Source: Paenibacillus silviterrae (GTDB lineage: Bacteria > Bacillota > Bacilli > Paenibacillales > NBRC-103111). From it: a stretch of DNA of 64,000 nt. The notes below the pieces were generated by a model. That model had not been told where the DNA came from. It worked only from the letters and a program-made list of their open reading frames with translations, and searched no databases. Made by a program: the position numbers and the translations under genes. This document shows, one piece after another, positions 29,233-36,621 of the stretch. The stretch's first letter is position 1. Each line of letters begins with the position of its first letter. Location of the stretch: assembly GCF_030167925.1 (NCBI RefSeq), contig NZ_JASKUT010000001.1, forward strand, positions 2,666,001 through 2,730,000. Reading direction: 5' to 3'.

Positions 29233-30108
29233 TTATACATACCCCTGCGCTTGATTGCGGTAAGCGCCGGGAGTCGATCCGACGGTCTTGCGGAACATGC
29301 GGATGAAGTAATTATAGTCGCCATACCCTACGAGGGACGCGATCTCGGGCAGGGCCAGCGTGCTGTGCCGAAGCAGCCGCTTCGCCTCCTCCATCCTCAG
29401 CCGGTTATGGTATTGAAGCGGACTCATTCCGTAATGCTTGCGCAGGCAGCGTGCCGCGTAATCCTCGTCAAAGTGCAGCTCCTCGGCCATCCTGCCGGCC
29501 TGATACCCCTCTCCCGTTCTTGCCTCCAGGTATCGCATCACCTGCTCGGCCACGGCATACGAGCGGCTTCTTCTCCGGTCCGAACGCAAGGACGATTGAA
29601 GCGCGGAAAGCAGCCGGCCGAGCAGCACCTGGATATCCACCGCATGATCCATCGTCAAAGTGGACCGCAGCTGAAGCAGCTCGTCCAAAATCGGCTTGAG
29701 GGCCGCCCGGTCGAAAGGGCCGTATTTCGGCAAATACAGGAACTGTTCCTGCGGCGATAGATCCTGATCCCGGCCTGCCCGCACCGGTACGGACCATTCG
29801 ACCTGCTTGTCTTGGAGGCGGCCGTGCGGGAGCTCATGCTTGAAATGCACCCAATAAATATCCGTCGGCTCCTCACAGGGCTTCAGACCGACATGTCTCC
29901 GTCCGGGCTCCAGCAGCAGCAGCTCCCCGCCGCGAATGCTGTAGGATTTGTCCTCCTCCGTCATATACATGGTCCCGTCAAAAACAAGCAATAAATCGTA
30001 CACCTCAAAGATCCGCTCAAAGTGCTGCATCCCTACGGGCCACACCGAATGCCCGCCGGTCAGAAACTGCGGCAGCGGCGGAATGCGCAGCTGCAAGCAA
30101 TCCACCAT
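29233..30108 (-). CDS. AraC-family transcriptional regulator
   Basis: 291 residues from ATG 30108 (AAGGGGGAG upstream). The N-terminal cupin-like sensing domain has the usual pattern (YDLLLVFDGTMYMTEEDKSYSIRGGELLLLEPGRRHVG), and the C-terminal ~100 residues hold two helix-turn-helix units (AGRMAEELHFDEDYAARCLRKHYGMSPLQY; LPEIASLVGYGDYNYFIRMFRKTVGSTPGAYR). Divergent from the fucosidase-like gene, so it probably activates that gene in response to a sugar. TATAAT at 30131-30136 (minus) could be its -10. Confidence 0.9.
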   Translation of the reverse strand: MVDCLQLRIPPLPQFLTGGHSVWPVGMQHFERIFEVYDLLLVFDGTMYMTEEDKSYSIRGGELLLLEPGRRHVGLKPCEEPTDIYWVHFKHELPHGRLQDKQVEWSVPVRAGRDQDLSPQEQFLYLPKYGPFDRAALKPILDELLQLRSTLTMDHAVDIQVLLGRLLSALQSSLRSDRRRSRSYAVAEQVMRYLEARTGEGYQAGRMAEELHFDEDYAARCLRKHYGMSPLQYHNRLRMEEAKRLLRHSTLALPEIASLVGYGDYNYFIRMFRKTVGSTPGAYRNQAQGYV

Positions 30109-30144
30109 CACGCTCTCCCCCTTTGGATTCATTATAATGCAAAT

Positions 30145-30175
30145 GGTCGAAAATGTGCTATAACTGGTCGCGACC
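30145..30175. promoter_or_regulatory. Candidate operator between araC and the fucosidase-like gene
   Basis: A perfect 10-bp palindrome GGTCGCGACC (30166-30175) with an extra half GGTCG about 20 bases away (30145-30149). The spacing is compatible with binding on one face of the helix by the AraC-type regulator; inference only. Confidence 0.35.
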
Positions 30176-30222
30176 GTGCCTATGCTCTCTTCCAAAATCC
30201 GTACTATAGTAAGGAGGTACAG

Positions 30223-30294
30223 GTGTTTTCGGGAAGGTACATATCACCCCTAAGGAGGAGATGCAAGTATGCGTTTTCGTCAGGTTCATCTTGA
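30223..30294 (+). CDS. Possible 23-residue leader peptide overlapping the fucosidase start
   Basis: GTG at 30223 is preceded by a perfect AAGGAGG with 5-base spacing. The frame runs to TGA at 30292-30294, overlapping the first 26 bases of the downstream gene out of frame. The peptide is rich in R and S (SPLRRRCKYAF). It may couple or tune translation of the next gene. It could be chance; no comparison was possible. Confidence 0.3.
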   Translation: MFSGRYISPLRRRCKYAFSSGSS

Positions 30295-32248
30295 TTTTCA
30301 TACGTCGGAGGCGATCGCCGGTATCGGCAGCCGCTTCGACAAGCGACAGTTTCAGGACATGCTCCGCAAAGGCCGCGTAGATTCCATCACCGTGTTCTCC
30401 AAATGCCATCACGGCTGGGCTTATCATCCTACCCGGGAGAACGAAATGCATCCGCATCTCGACTTCGACCTGCTGGGAGCCATGATGGAGGCCGCTCATG
30501 AAATCGGTGTCAAAACCCCCGTTTATTTATCGGCAGGACTGGATGAGAAGCTGGCCCGCCGTCATCCGGAATGGCTGATTCGCGACATCAACGATAATAC
30601 GAACTGGGTCGACGGGTTCATGAAGCCGGGGTATCATCAATTTTGCTTAAACACGCCTTATTTGGACATCCTGCTTCGACAGATCGAAGAGGTCGTGCGC
30701 AATTATGACGCAGACGGCATTTTCCTTGACATCGTAGGCGTCCGCAAATGCTATTGCCACACCTGTGTCAACCGGCTGCTCGTTGAAGGCAAAGATCCTC
30801 GGGACAAAGCCGCTATCCTAGAGCAAGGGGAGCGCACCTATGCCAACTATACACGCCGCGTCCGCGAAACCATTGACGCCGTGAAGCCGGGGCTGCCGGT
30901 ATTCCACAACGGCGGTCATATCCGGCGCGGGCGACGCGACCTGGCGCAAATGAACACCCATCTGGAGCTGGAATCGCTGCCTACCGGCGGCTGGGGCTAC
31001 GACCACTTTCCTTTGTCGGCCCGCTATGCTCAAGGGCTTGGCATGCCATTCCTCGGAATGACCGGGAAGTTTCACACCTCCTGGGGCGAGTTCGGCGGCT
31101 ACAAGCATCCGAATGCGCTGCGTTATGAGACGGCGTTAAGCCTGGCGAACGGGGCGCGCTGCTCGATCGGCGACCAGCTTCATCCGGAGGGGGTGATGGA
31201 CCCGGCCACCTACTCTATCATTGGAGCGGCTTATGCAGAAGTGGAGCAAAAGGAGGCCTGGTGCATTGAGGCAAGGAACGTAGCCGATGTAGCTCTTCTC
31301 ACAGTGGAGGCCGTCCTTTCCCAAGGGGAGGAATCCCGCAGCGATCGCACCGGCGACTCCGATACTGGAGCAGTCCGGATGCTGCTGGAGGGCAAATTGC
31401 TGTTCGACGTTGTCGATCTGGAGAGCGACCTATCGCCTTATCGCGTCGTCATTTTACCGGATCGCATTCCGGTGTCGGAGGCGCTCGTTTCCAAGCTGAA
31501 GGCGTACGCGGCACAAGGAGGAAAACTTCTGGCCACCGGCACATCGGGCCTGAACACGGAGGGCTCCGCCTTTGCATTGGACCTGGGCGTACGGTATATC
31601 GGAGTCAATCCTTATCAGCCGGATTACTTTCGTCCGCATTTCGAGCTGAAGAGCCTGCCGGAGGCCTCCTTCATCTTCTACTCTCAGGGGCAGCAGGTGG
31701 AATTGACCCATCAGGGCACGCTGCTAGGACATCGGGAAAATCCTTATTTTAACCGGGATGTGTTTACGTTCTGCTCCCACAAGCATACGCCAAGCGCTCT
31801 GCAAAATAGCGGACCGGGAATGGTGGAAAGCCCGAGCGGCATTTATATCGCGTGGAATGTGTTCGAGGATTATGCCAATAACGGCAGCCTCATTCTGAAA
31901 GAAACGGTACAGTTTGCCCTCGACCGCTTGCTGGGAACGGCTAAGACGCTGCGCACAAGCTTGCCGGCTCAGGGGGTCGTGACGTTAACGAAGCAGTCTG
32001 CGGAGAACCGCTATATTAATCATTTGCTGTATGCCTCTCCCGTAAAACGCGGGAAAGGAATCGAGGTTATTGAGGACATCGTTCCTTTGTATGAAACGGA
32101 GGTTGCCGTCAAGCTGAAGGAGAAGGCTAAGCGGGTATATTTGGCCCCACAGCAGGTGGAGCTTCCTTTCCTTCAGGAAGCGGACGGTACCGTTCAATAT
32201 GTCTTGCCTAAGCTCGAATGCCATCAGATGGTCGTAATCGACGTATAA
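30269..32248 (+). CDS. GH151-type alpha-L-fucosidase candidate (beta-galactosidase-trimerization-like architecture)
   Basis: 659 residues, no signal peptide, so intracellular. An N-terminal (beta/alpha)8-like domain (VHLDFHTSEAIAGIG, FSKCHHGWAYHP, GIFLDIVGV, FHNGGH) is followed by a flavodoxin-like trimerization domain (YRVVILPDRIPVSEALVSKLKAYAAQGGKLLATG) and a small C-terminal beta domain. This layout and length fit GH151, a family with an alpha-L-fucosidase from Paenibacillus thiaminolyticus; assignment is from memory. Related alpha-amylase-like hydrolases of unknown specificity are the alternative. ATG at 30269 after AAGGAGGAG. Divergent araC gene. Confidence 0.65.
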   Translation: MRFRQVHLDFHTSEAIAGIGSRFDKRQFQDMLRKGRVDSITVFSKCHHGWAYHPTRENEMHPHLDFDLLGAMMEAAHEIGVKTPVYLSAGLDEKLARRHPEWLIRDINDNTNWVDGFMKPGYHQFCLNTPYLDILLRQIEEVVRNYDADGIFLDIVGVRKCYCHTCVNRLLVEGKDPRDKAAILEQGERTYANYTRRVRETIDAVKPGLPVFHNGGHIRRGRRDLAQMNTHLELESLPTGGWGYDHFPLSARYAQGLGMPFLGMTGKFHTSWGEFGGYKHPNALRYETALSLANGARCSIGDQLHPEGVMDPATYSIIGAAYAEVEQKEAWCIEARNVADVALLTVEAVLSQGEESRSDRTGDSDTGAVRMLLEGKLLFDVVDLESDLSPYRVVILPDRIPVSEALVSKLKAYAAQGGKLLATGTSGLNTEGSAFALDLGVRYIGVNPYQPDYFRPHFELKSLPEASFIFYSQGQQVELTHQGTLLGHRENPYFNRDVFTFCSHKHTPSALQNSGPGMVESPSGIYIAWNVFEDYANNGSLILKETVQFALDRLLGTAKTLRTSLPAQGVVTLTKQSAENRYINHLLYASPVKRGKGIEVIEDIVPLYETEVAVKLKEKAKRVYLAPQQVELPFLQEADGTVQYVLPKLECHQMVVIDV

Positions 32249-32261
32249 GCCTCTGGTCTTC

Positions 32262-32290
32262 AGCCCTACCCTCCCTCGTGAGGGCGGGCT
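32262..32290 (+). terminator. Hairpin after the fucosidase-like gene
   Basis: AGCCC..CCCTC pairs with GAGGG.GGGCT, 14 bp after the stop. The following DNA is pyrimidine-rich (TTCTGCATCTTCCTCTT) rather than a clean T-run. Confidence 0.55.
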
Positions 32291-32312
32291 TCTGCATCTT
32301 CCTCTTATCAAA

Positions 32313-32351
32313 AAACGACAGCCCTTGGGCTGCCCCATCGGACTGTCGTTT
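32313..32351. terminator. Bidirectional terminator between the fucosidase-like gene and yunC
   Basis: AAACGACAG (32313-32321) pairs with CTGTCGTTT (32343-32351), with an inner AGCCC/GGGCT hairpin; A-run on the left and T-run on the right. Confidence 0.7.
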
Positions 32352-32363
32352 GGATTGTTCATC

Positions 32364-32666
32364 TTAGAACATCTTCATTACAGCGTCCCGGCCCTTCATG
32401 CCGGCCACGATCCCCAGCGCTTCCGCCTCGTACGTAACCGATTCCAGCGGCGCTTCCAGCAAATCCTCTATCGTGCGCACTCCGGTGGCCCGCCCTGCGA
32501 TGATCCGCCGGTCCTTCAGCTTCTCGTTCAGCAGACCGACATCCAGCGCTCCGCACATGATATAGCCCTTATCCGTAGTGACAACAAGCAGGGTTGTCTT
32601 CGGCAGCTTCACTTCAATGGCAAGCGCGATACGTCCTTCCAGCTCAACCGGCTCCACTCGCATCAT
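32364..32666 (-). CDS. DUF1805 family protein (YunC-like)
   Basis: 100 residues, matching DUF1805/YunC: VEVKLPKTTLLVVTTDKGYIMCGALDVGLLNEKLKDRRIIAGRA pattern and a C-terminal EALGIVAGMKGRDAV. Small alpha/beta protein of unknown function, cytoplasmic. Single gene with a terminator after it. Confidence 0.8.
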   Translation of the reverse strand: MMRVEPVELEGRIALAIEVKLPKTTLLVVTTDKGYIMCGALDVGLLNEKLKDRRIIAGRATGVRTIEDLLEAPLESVTYEAEALGIVAGMKGRDAVMKMF

Positions 32667-32783
32667 AACGACATTCCCCCTTATGCATCAATCGGAAATC
32701 ATGCCTTATATAATGTATGAAGCCGGCTGAAGAACCGTTCCACGCTGATCGCAATCCGGGCGCCACTGGGCAAAGCTTGCGCT

Positions 32784-32812
32784 TTGGTTACTTGGGAAAA
32801 ACATGATATAGT
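32784..32812 (+). promoter_or_regulatory. Sigma-A-type promoter
   Basis: TTGGTT (32784-32789), 17-bp spacer, TATAGT (32807-32812), about 33 bp before the TTG start of the gene at 32845. Confidence 0.5.
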
Positions 32813-32844
32813 AGTAGGTATTAGGATAGTAGGGAGGCAACCCT

Positions 32845-33375
32845 TTGGAGAAGGAACCGCAGAAACGGAAGTTTTTGTTCAACGTCGACATCATGATCGA
32901 AGAAGATACCAACGGGCGTGCACTGGAAAAGCTTTTGCAGTTGTTGAACGGCAGCTCCGTCGAGGATTATCAGGTAAAGCAGGGAATCGAGCTGGGCAAG
33001 AAAATTGAAGTCGCTTTAAAGCAGGCGATCTTGAAGGATAAGGGGACAAGCAATGCTACCGATGCGGCTAAGCAGCCTAAAGAGGCCCCCCGAACAGAAT
33101 CGCCGGGCAAGCCTCAGGGGAAAGCGCAGGAGTCCGGAACTCAGGCATCTAAGGACGATCCGCATCGTGTGATATGGGAGCAGCTGCAGCAGCTGAAGGA
33201 AAGCAACAAGCTGATTCGCTTAACCGTAGTAAAAGGAAAGGGCGTAAAGCTTAGCATACCCTGCCGCATCTTAAGCACGGATCCCTCCGTCGGGAACGTG
33301 ACCGTATATCACGTGGATGAGAAGAAGGTATATTTATTTAAAATCAACGAAATCGATGATTTTACCGCCGATTAA
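32845..33375 (+). CDS. Hypothetical protein, two-part architecture
   Basis: 176 residues, TTG start with GGGAGG 8 bases upstream. Not recognised. The N-terminal ~65 residues (KFLFNVDIMIEEDTNGRALEKLLQLLN...) and C-terminal ~70 residues (HRVIWEQLQQLKESNKLIRLTVVKGKGVKLSIPCRILSTDPSVGNVTVYHVDEKKVYLF) look folded, joined by a K/P/Q/E-rich linker. The C-terminal part has the look of a small beta-barrel. No signal or membrane segment. Its TAA stop shares the tetramer TTAA with the stop of the convergent EAL gene. Confidence 0.65.
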   Translation: MEKEPQKRKFLFNVDIMIEEDTNGRALEKLLQLLNGSSVEDYQVKQGIELGKKIEVALKQAILKDKGTSNATDAAKQPKEAPRTESPGKPQGKAQESGTQASKDDPHRVIWEQLQQLKESNKLIRLTVVKGKGVKLSIPCRILSTDPSVGNVTVYHVDEKKVYLFKINEIDDFTAD

Positions 33376-35297
33376 GTGGGACGCTTCCGCTCGCTGGCCG
33401 CGGCCGAGTCAGAGACAGAGGCAGCCGCGGCGTTCTGCTGGAGCAATAGACACTCCGCTTGCCCCGCTTCTAACGGCGGGCTGAACCAATACCCCTGAAT
33501 TTCATTGCAGTGATTGCTGTACAAGTAGTCGAGCTGCTCCCTCGTCTCCACCCCCTCCGCTATGACCCGAAGGTTCAAATGCCGTGTCATGGCAATGATC
33601 GAAGCCACGATGGCCGCATCGTTAGGATCCGTCATGATATCCCGCACGAACGATTGATCGATTTTCAGCTTATCGATAGGGAAGCGTTTTAAGTAATATA
33701 ACGAGCTGTACCCTGTGCCGAAGTCATCGATGCTGATTTTGACGCCAAGCTTCTTCAAGCTTTGCAGCAGCTCGGAGACGTAGTCCACGTCCATCGTGCT
33801 GCTCTCGGTAATTTCCAGCTCCAGCAGCTCGGGAGGAAGTCCGGTCTCCTGCAGCACCCGGGCGATTTTGTCCGGAAGATCTTGCTGGAGAAACTGGCGG
33901 GTCGATAAATTTACGGCGATCGGGACCGGCGCGAAGCCCATCGTCTGCCACCGTCGATTTTGCCGGCAAGCCTCTTTCATCACCCATTCGCCTATAAGAA
34001 CGATCAGTCCGCTTTCCTCCGCGAAGGGGATAAAATCCATCGGAGGAATTATCCCCCTTTCGGGATGGCGCCAGCGGACCAACGCCTCGAAGCCGACGAT
34101 CCGTCCGGTGCTTATCTCCATCTGCGGCTGATAATGTAGCATTAGCTCCTCCCGCGCAAACGCCTTGCGCAGCTCATTTTCCAGCGTCAGCCGTTTCAAC
34201 GACACCGACTTCATATCGGAATTAAACACCTGATAGTTGCTTTTCCCTTTTTCCTTGGCACGGGTCAGCGCAATATCCGCGCACTTCATCAATGCGGCGG
34301 CATCTTCCTCGTCTTCCGACAGCAGCGCAATTCCAATACTGGCGGTCACATGAAGCTGGTACTGCTCCAGCATGAAGGGCTCCTCCAGCTCCTTATAGAT
34401 CCCCTCGGCAATCTCCGCCACATTCTCAATGCTATGTATATCCGTATAATACAGCGCGAATTCATCTCCCTCCGTTCGCGCGGCGAAATCCTTCTCCGTC
34501 ACGGAACGGGTGATTCGCTCGGCCACCTGCAGCAGAAGCATATCCCCATAGTCATGCCCGAAGCTGTCATTCACCATTTTGAACCGGTCCAGATCGACGA
34601 ATACGACTGCCAGCATACGGTTTCTCTTGACCGCTCGGGCGATCGCTTGATTCAAGCTTTGAACAAACAGCCGGCGGTTCGGCAATCCGGTCATATCATC
34701 GTAATACGCCAAATGACGAATCTGTTCTTCCGTTCGCATGCTGGCCGTAATATCCTGACAGATCAGCATGATGTCATCATCCCCTTGCCCTCGATTGAAG
34801 GGAACGGCCGTAACATCCAAATCCACCCGGTAGCCTTCCTTGTGCTGCACCGTCGTCTTGACGGAAACAGGCGCCCCTCTACTCAGCTCCGAGAAGAAGG
34901 CTTGCACCTTATCGCTCCTGTCGGAAGCTAAGATCGCGTGAAGCGGCTGCCCCAGCATCTCCGATTCCGAATACCCGAGCATCTCTTCCGCCGTTGTGTT
35001 CACTCGTTTGAAGCTGCCGCCGGAGTCGATCACCCCGATCGCGTTCGGATTATGATGAAGCAAAGCATCGTAAAATCCGGCGCTTTCCCTTGTCCTAGAG
35101 GCTTCGGTCTGCCTCGCGGCACCGTGATACAGCATGGAAGCCAAAGCCAGACTTCCCAAGGCGATCAAGGCCCATAACAGCTTCTCTCCCGTCCAGAAGG
35201 CAAAGATCGTGCACAGCAGAGCGAAGCCATACAATAACCATGGGAACAAACGCCTCCTCCCTTGAGGAGTGCTGGAATCCGGCTGGTCTCTCATCAC
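33372..35297 (-). CDS. PAS-GGDEF-EAL protein (c-di-GMP phosphodiesterase candidate)
   Basis: 641 residues: two membrane helices at the N-terminus (residues ~15-60), PAS (~75-195), GGDEF (~205-365) and EAL (~380-620). The GGDEF signature reads EGDEF (RTEGDEFALYY), so cyclase activity is doubtful. The EAL domain keeps its motifs: EALVRW, ELEITESSTM, DDFGTGYSSL, KIDQSFV and VIAEGVET. Net phosphodiesterase activity is therefore likely, with GGDEF possibly a GTP sensor. GTG at 35297 or ATG at 35294, after GGAGGGGG. Together with the HD-GYP and PilZ-type genes it shows an active c-di-GMP network. Confidence 0.9.
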   Translation of the reverse strand: MMRDQPDSSTPQGRRRLFPWLLYGFALLCTIFAFWTGEKLLWALIALGSLALASMLYHGAARQTEASRTRESAGFYDALLHHNPNAIGVIDSGGSFKRVNTTAEEMLGYSESEMLGQPLHAILASDRSDKVQAFFSELSRGAPVSVKTTVQHKEGYRVDLDVTAVPFNRGQGDDDIMLICQDITASMRTEEQIRHLAYYDDMTGLPNRRLFVQSLNQAIARAVKRNRMLAVVFVDLDRFKMVNDSFGHDYGDMLLLQVAERITRSVTEKDFAARTEGDEFALYYTDIHSIENVAEIAEGIYKELEEPFMLEQYQLHVTASIGIALLSEDEEDAAALMKCADIALTRAKEKGKSNYQVFNSDMKSVSLKRLTLENELRKAFAREELMLHYQPQMEISTGRIVGFEALVRWRHPERGIIPPMDFIPFAEESGLIVLIGEWVMKEACRQNRRWQTMGFAPVPIAVNLSTRQFLQQDLPDKIARVLQETGLPPELLELEITESSTMDVDYVSELLQSLKKLGVKISIDDFGTGYSSLYYLKRFPIDKLKIDQSFVRDIMTDPNDAAIVASIIAMTRHLNLRVIAEGVETREQLDYLYSNHCNEIQGYWFSPPLEAGQAECLLLQQNAAAASVSDSAAASERKRPT

Positions 35298-35403
35298 TCT
35301 TGCCCCCTCCGCTGTTTTCGGTTGGACATGCTTTTGTTCCTGAAATTAGGATATCCCTTAAGCAATTCTGCGCTCCGCAGGCGATTTCCTGCCGTAAAAA
35401 AAG

Positions 35404-35435
35404 AAGAAAACCATCCGGTATCGGACGGCTTTCTT
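35404..35435 (-). terminator. Terminator after the DUF423 gene
   Basis: GCCGTCCG-type stem around a TACC loop, followed on the minus strand by a long TTTTCTTCTTTTTTT run. Confidence 0.75.
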
Positions 35436-35441
35436 CCCCGC

Positions 35442-35837
35442 TTATTTCTTTCGTGCAGCCAGCATAAGAGACAGCCAGCCGTATAGAAACGCTACCCCGC
35501 CGAGCGGAGTAATCGCACCGAGCTTGGTGATTTGCGTAAGGCTAAGCACATAGAGACTCCCGGAAAACAGCACGATGCCGATCGCCATCGACCAGCCGGC
35601 ACGCCGCAAATGTCCGGTGTCCGGCAGCACGGCCGCAGCCAGGCCAACGGCAATAAGACCCAGCGAATGCATCATCTGATACTGCACCCCGGTTTGGTAA
35701 TTCGCCATGAAATTCGCGGGCATGGCTTCCTTCAACGCATGAGCTCCGAAGGCCCCAAGAGCAACGGACAGCAAAGCAAACAACCCGCCAAGCATAAGAA
35801 AGGTATGATTAGGTGATTTGGTCATTGGATGAAACAC
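35442..35837 (-). CDS. DUF423 family membrane protein (YwdK-like)
   Basis: 131 residues, four membrane helices. Family pattern: LGAFGAHALKE after helix 1, YQTGVQYQMMHSLGL, SGSLYVLSL, and LGAITPLGGVAFLYGW. Function unknown; widespread small membrane protein. GTG start at 35837 fits the GGAGGAG site; ATG four codons later is too far from it. Confidence 0.88.
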   Translation of the reverse strand: MFHPMTKSPNHTFLMLGGLFALLSVALGAFGAHALKEAMPANFMANYQTGVQYQMMHSLGLIAVGLAAAVLPDTGHLRRAGWSMAIGIVLFSGSLYVLSLTQITKLGAITPLGGVAFLYGWLSLMLAARKK

Positions 35838-35881
35838 CGCTCCTCCACAGAATATTGGACAGACTTATTTTAGCACAAAAA

Positions 35882-35916
35882 AAGCCGCTTTTCTTAACGC
35901 GTCAGAAAAGCGGCTT
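35882..35916 (-). terminator. Terminator after the gene at 35926
   Basis: Perfect 13-bp stem AAGCCGCTTTTCT with AGAAAAGCGGCTT, then a seven-base T-run on the minus strand. Confidence 0.85.
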
Positions 35917-35925
35917 CACAGCGAA

Positions 35926-36225
35926 TTACATTTGTCCGATATCATGCTGTCCTACGATCAAGGTGACCGGCTCCAGATACGCGCGGGTGGTTGTCGGCTG
36001 ACGGATCAAATCTACCTCTATATCGATAATTTTGACGCGGTGCTGCTTTCCTTCCCGCATGTCAAAGACCACCTGAAACTCCTTCAAACCTAGCTGGTAC
36101 GTAATGACAGACGTGCCGATCGACAAGGCGGGGGATTCGAACTCACCGTGCTCGAACAGCACCTCGGTTAAAATTTCGTCGTTCATGTCGACAATTTTGA
36201 CGGATTGGCTGATAAGGTACTTCAT
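35926..36225 (-). CDS. Small hypothetical protein
   Basis: 99 residues from MKYLISQ (36225), with GAGGAGG 7-8 bases upstream; the longer frame lacks such a site. Mostly beta-strand pattern (YLISQSVKIVDMNDEILTEVLFEHGEFESP...YQLGLKEFQVVFDMREGKQHRVKIIDIEVDLI). Not recognised; no signal or membrane segment. Confidence 0.6.
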   Translation of the reverse strand: MKYLISQSVKIVDMNDEILTEVLFEHGEFESPALSIGTSVITYQLGLKEFQVVFDMREGKQHRVKIIDIEVDLIRQPTTTRAYLEPVTLIVGQHDIGQM

Positions 36226-36412
36226 CTTAATCCTCCTCTGCTGCTGGGAATGAATGCTCCTTAAGACATTCGACACTCTTCCCGGTTATCCCTCCTTGCT
36301 CTGTGTAAATTTAGTGCAAAGTACCCAGTTCCTTCTACCTTTGGATTCGTTCCCTTTTGCGTCGTTCCCTCATACTATGCAACATGATTGTACATGAAGG
36401 AGAGGATCGACC

Positions 36413-36610
36413 ATGGGCGGCAAAAAAACAAAAGGCAAAAAAAATACCCCCTCATCGGATAAAAAGCAGTATCACATGAAGGTGGTTACATCCGATGTAT
36501 GTGAGCGCTGCCGCAAATGTACCCGAGGACTTCGGTATCTGGAAAAAATGAGCGAGCCGGGAGCGGTTGGCAAAGGTGTACCCTGCATTTTGACAAAAAC
36601 CAGAGTATAA
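36413..36610 (+). CDS. Small cysteine-rich basic protein
   Basis: 65 residues; AAGGAGAGG before the ATG. Lysine-rich start (MGGKKTKGKKN), then CERCRKC, a short helix and a further C near the end (GVPCILTK), which could bind a metal. Not recognised. Confidence 0.6.
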   Translation: MGGKKTKGKKNTPSSDKKQYHMKVVTSDVCERCRKCTRGLRYLEKMSEPGAVGKGVPCILTKTRV

Positions 36611-36621
36611 GCGCAGAACCC

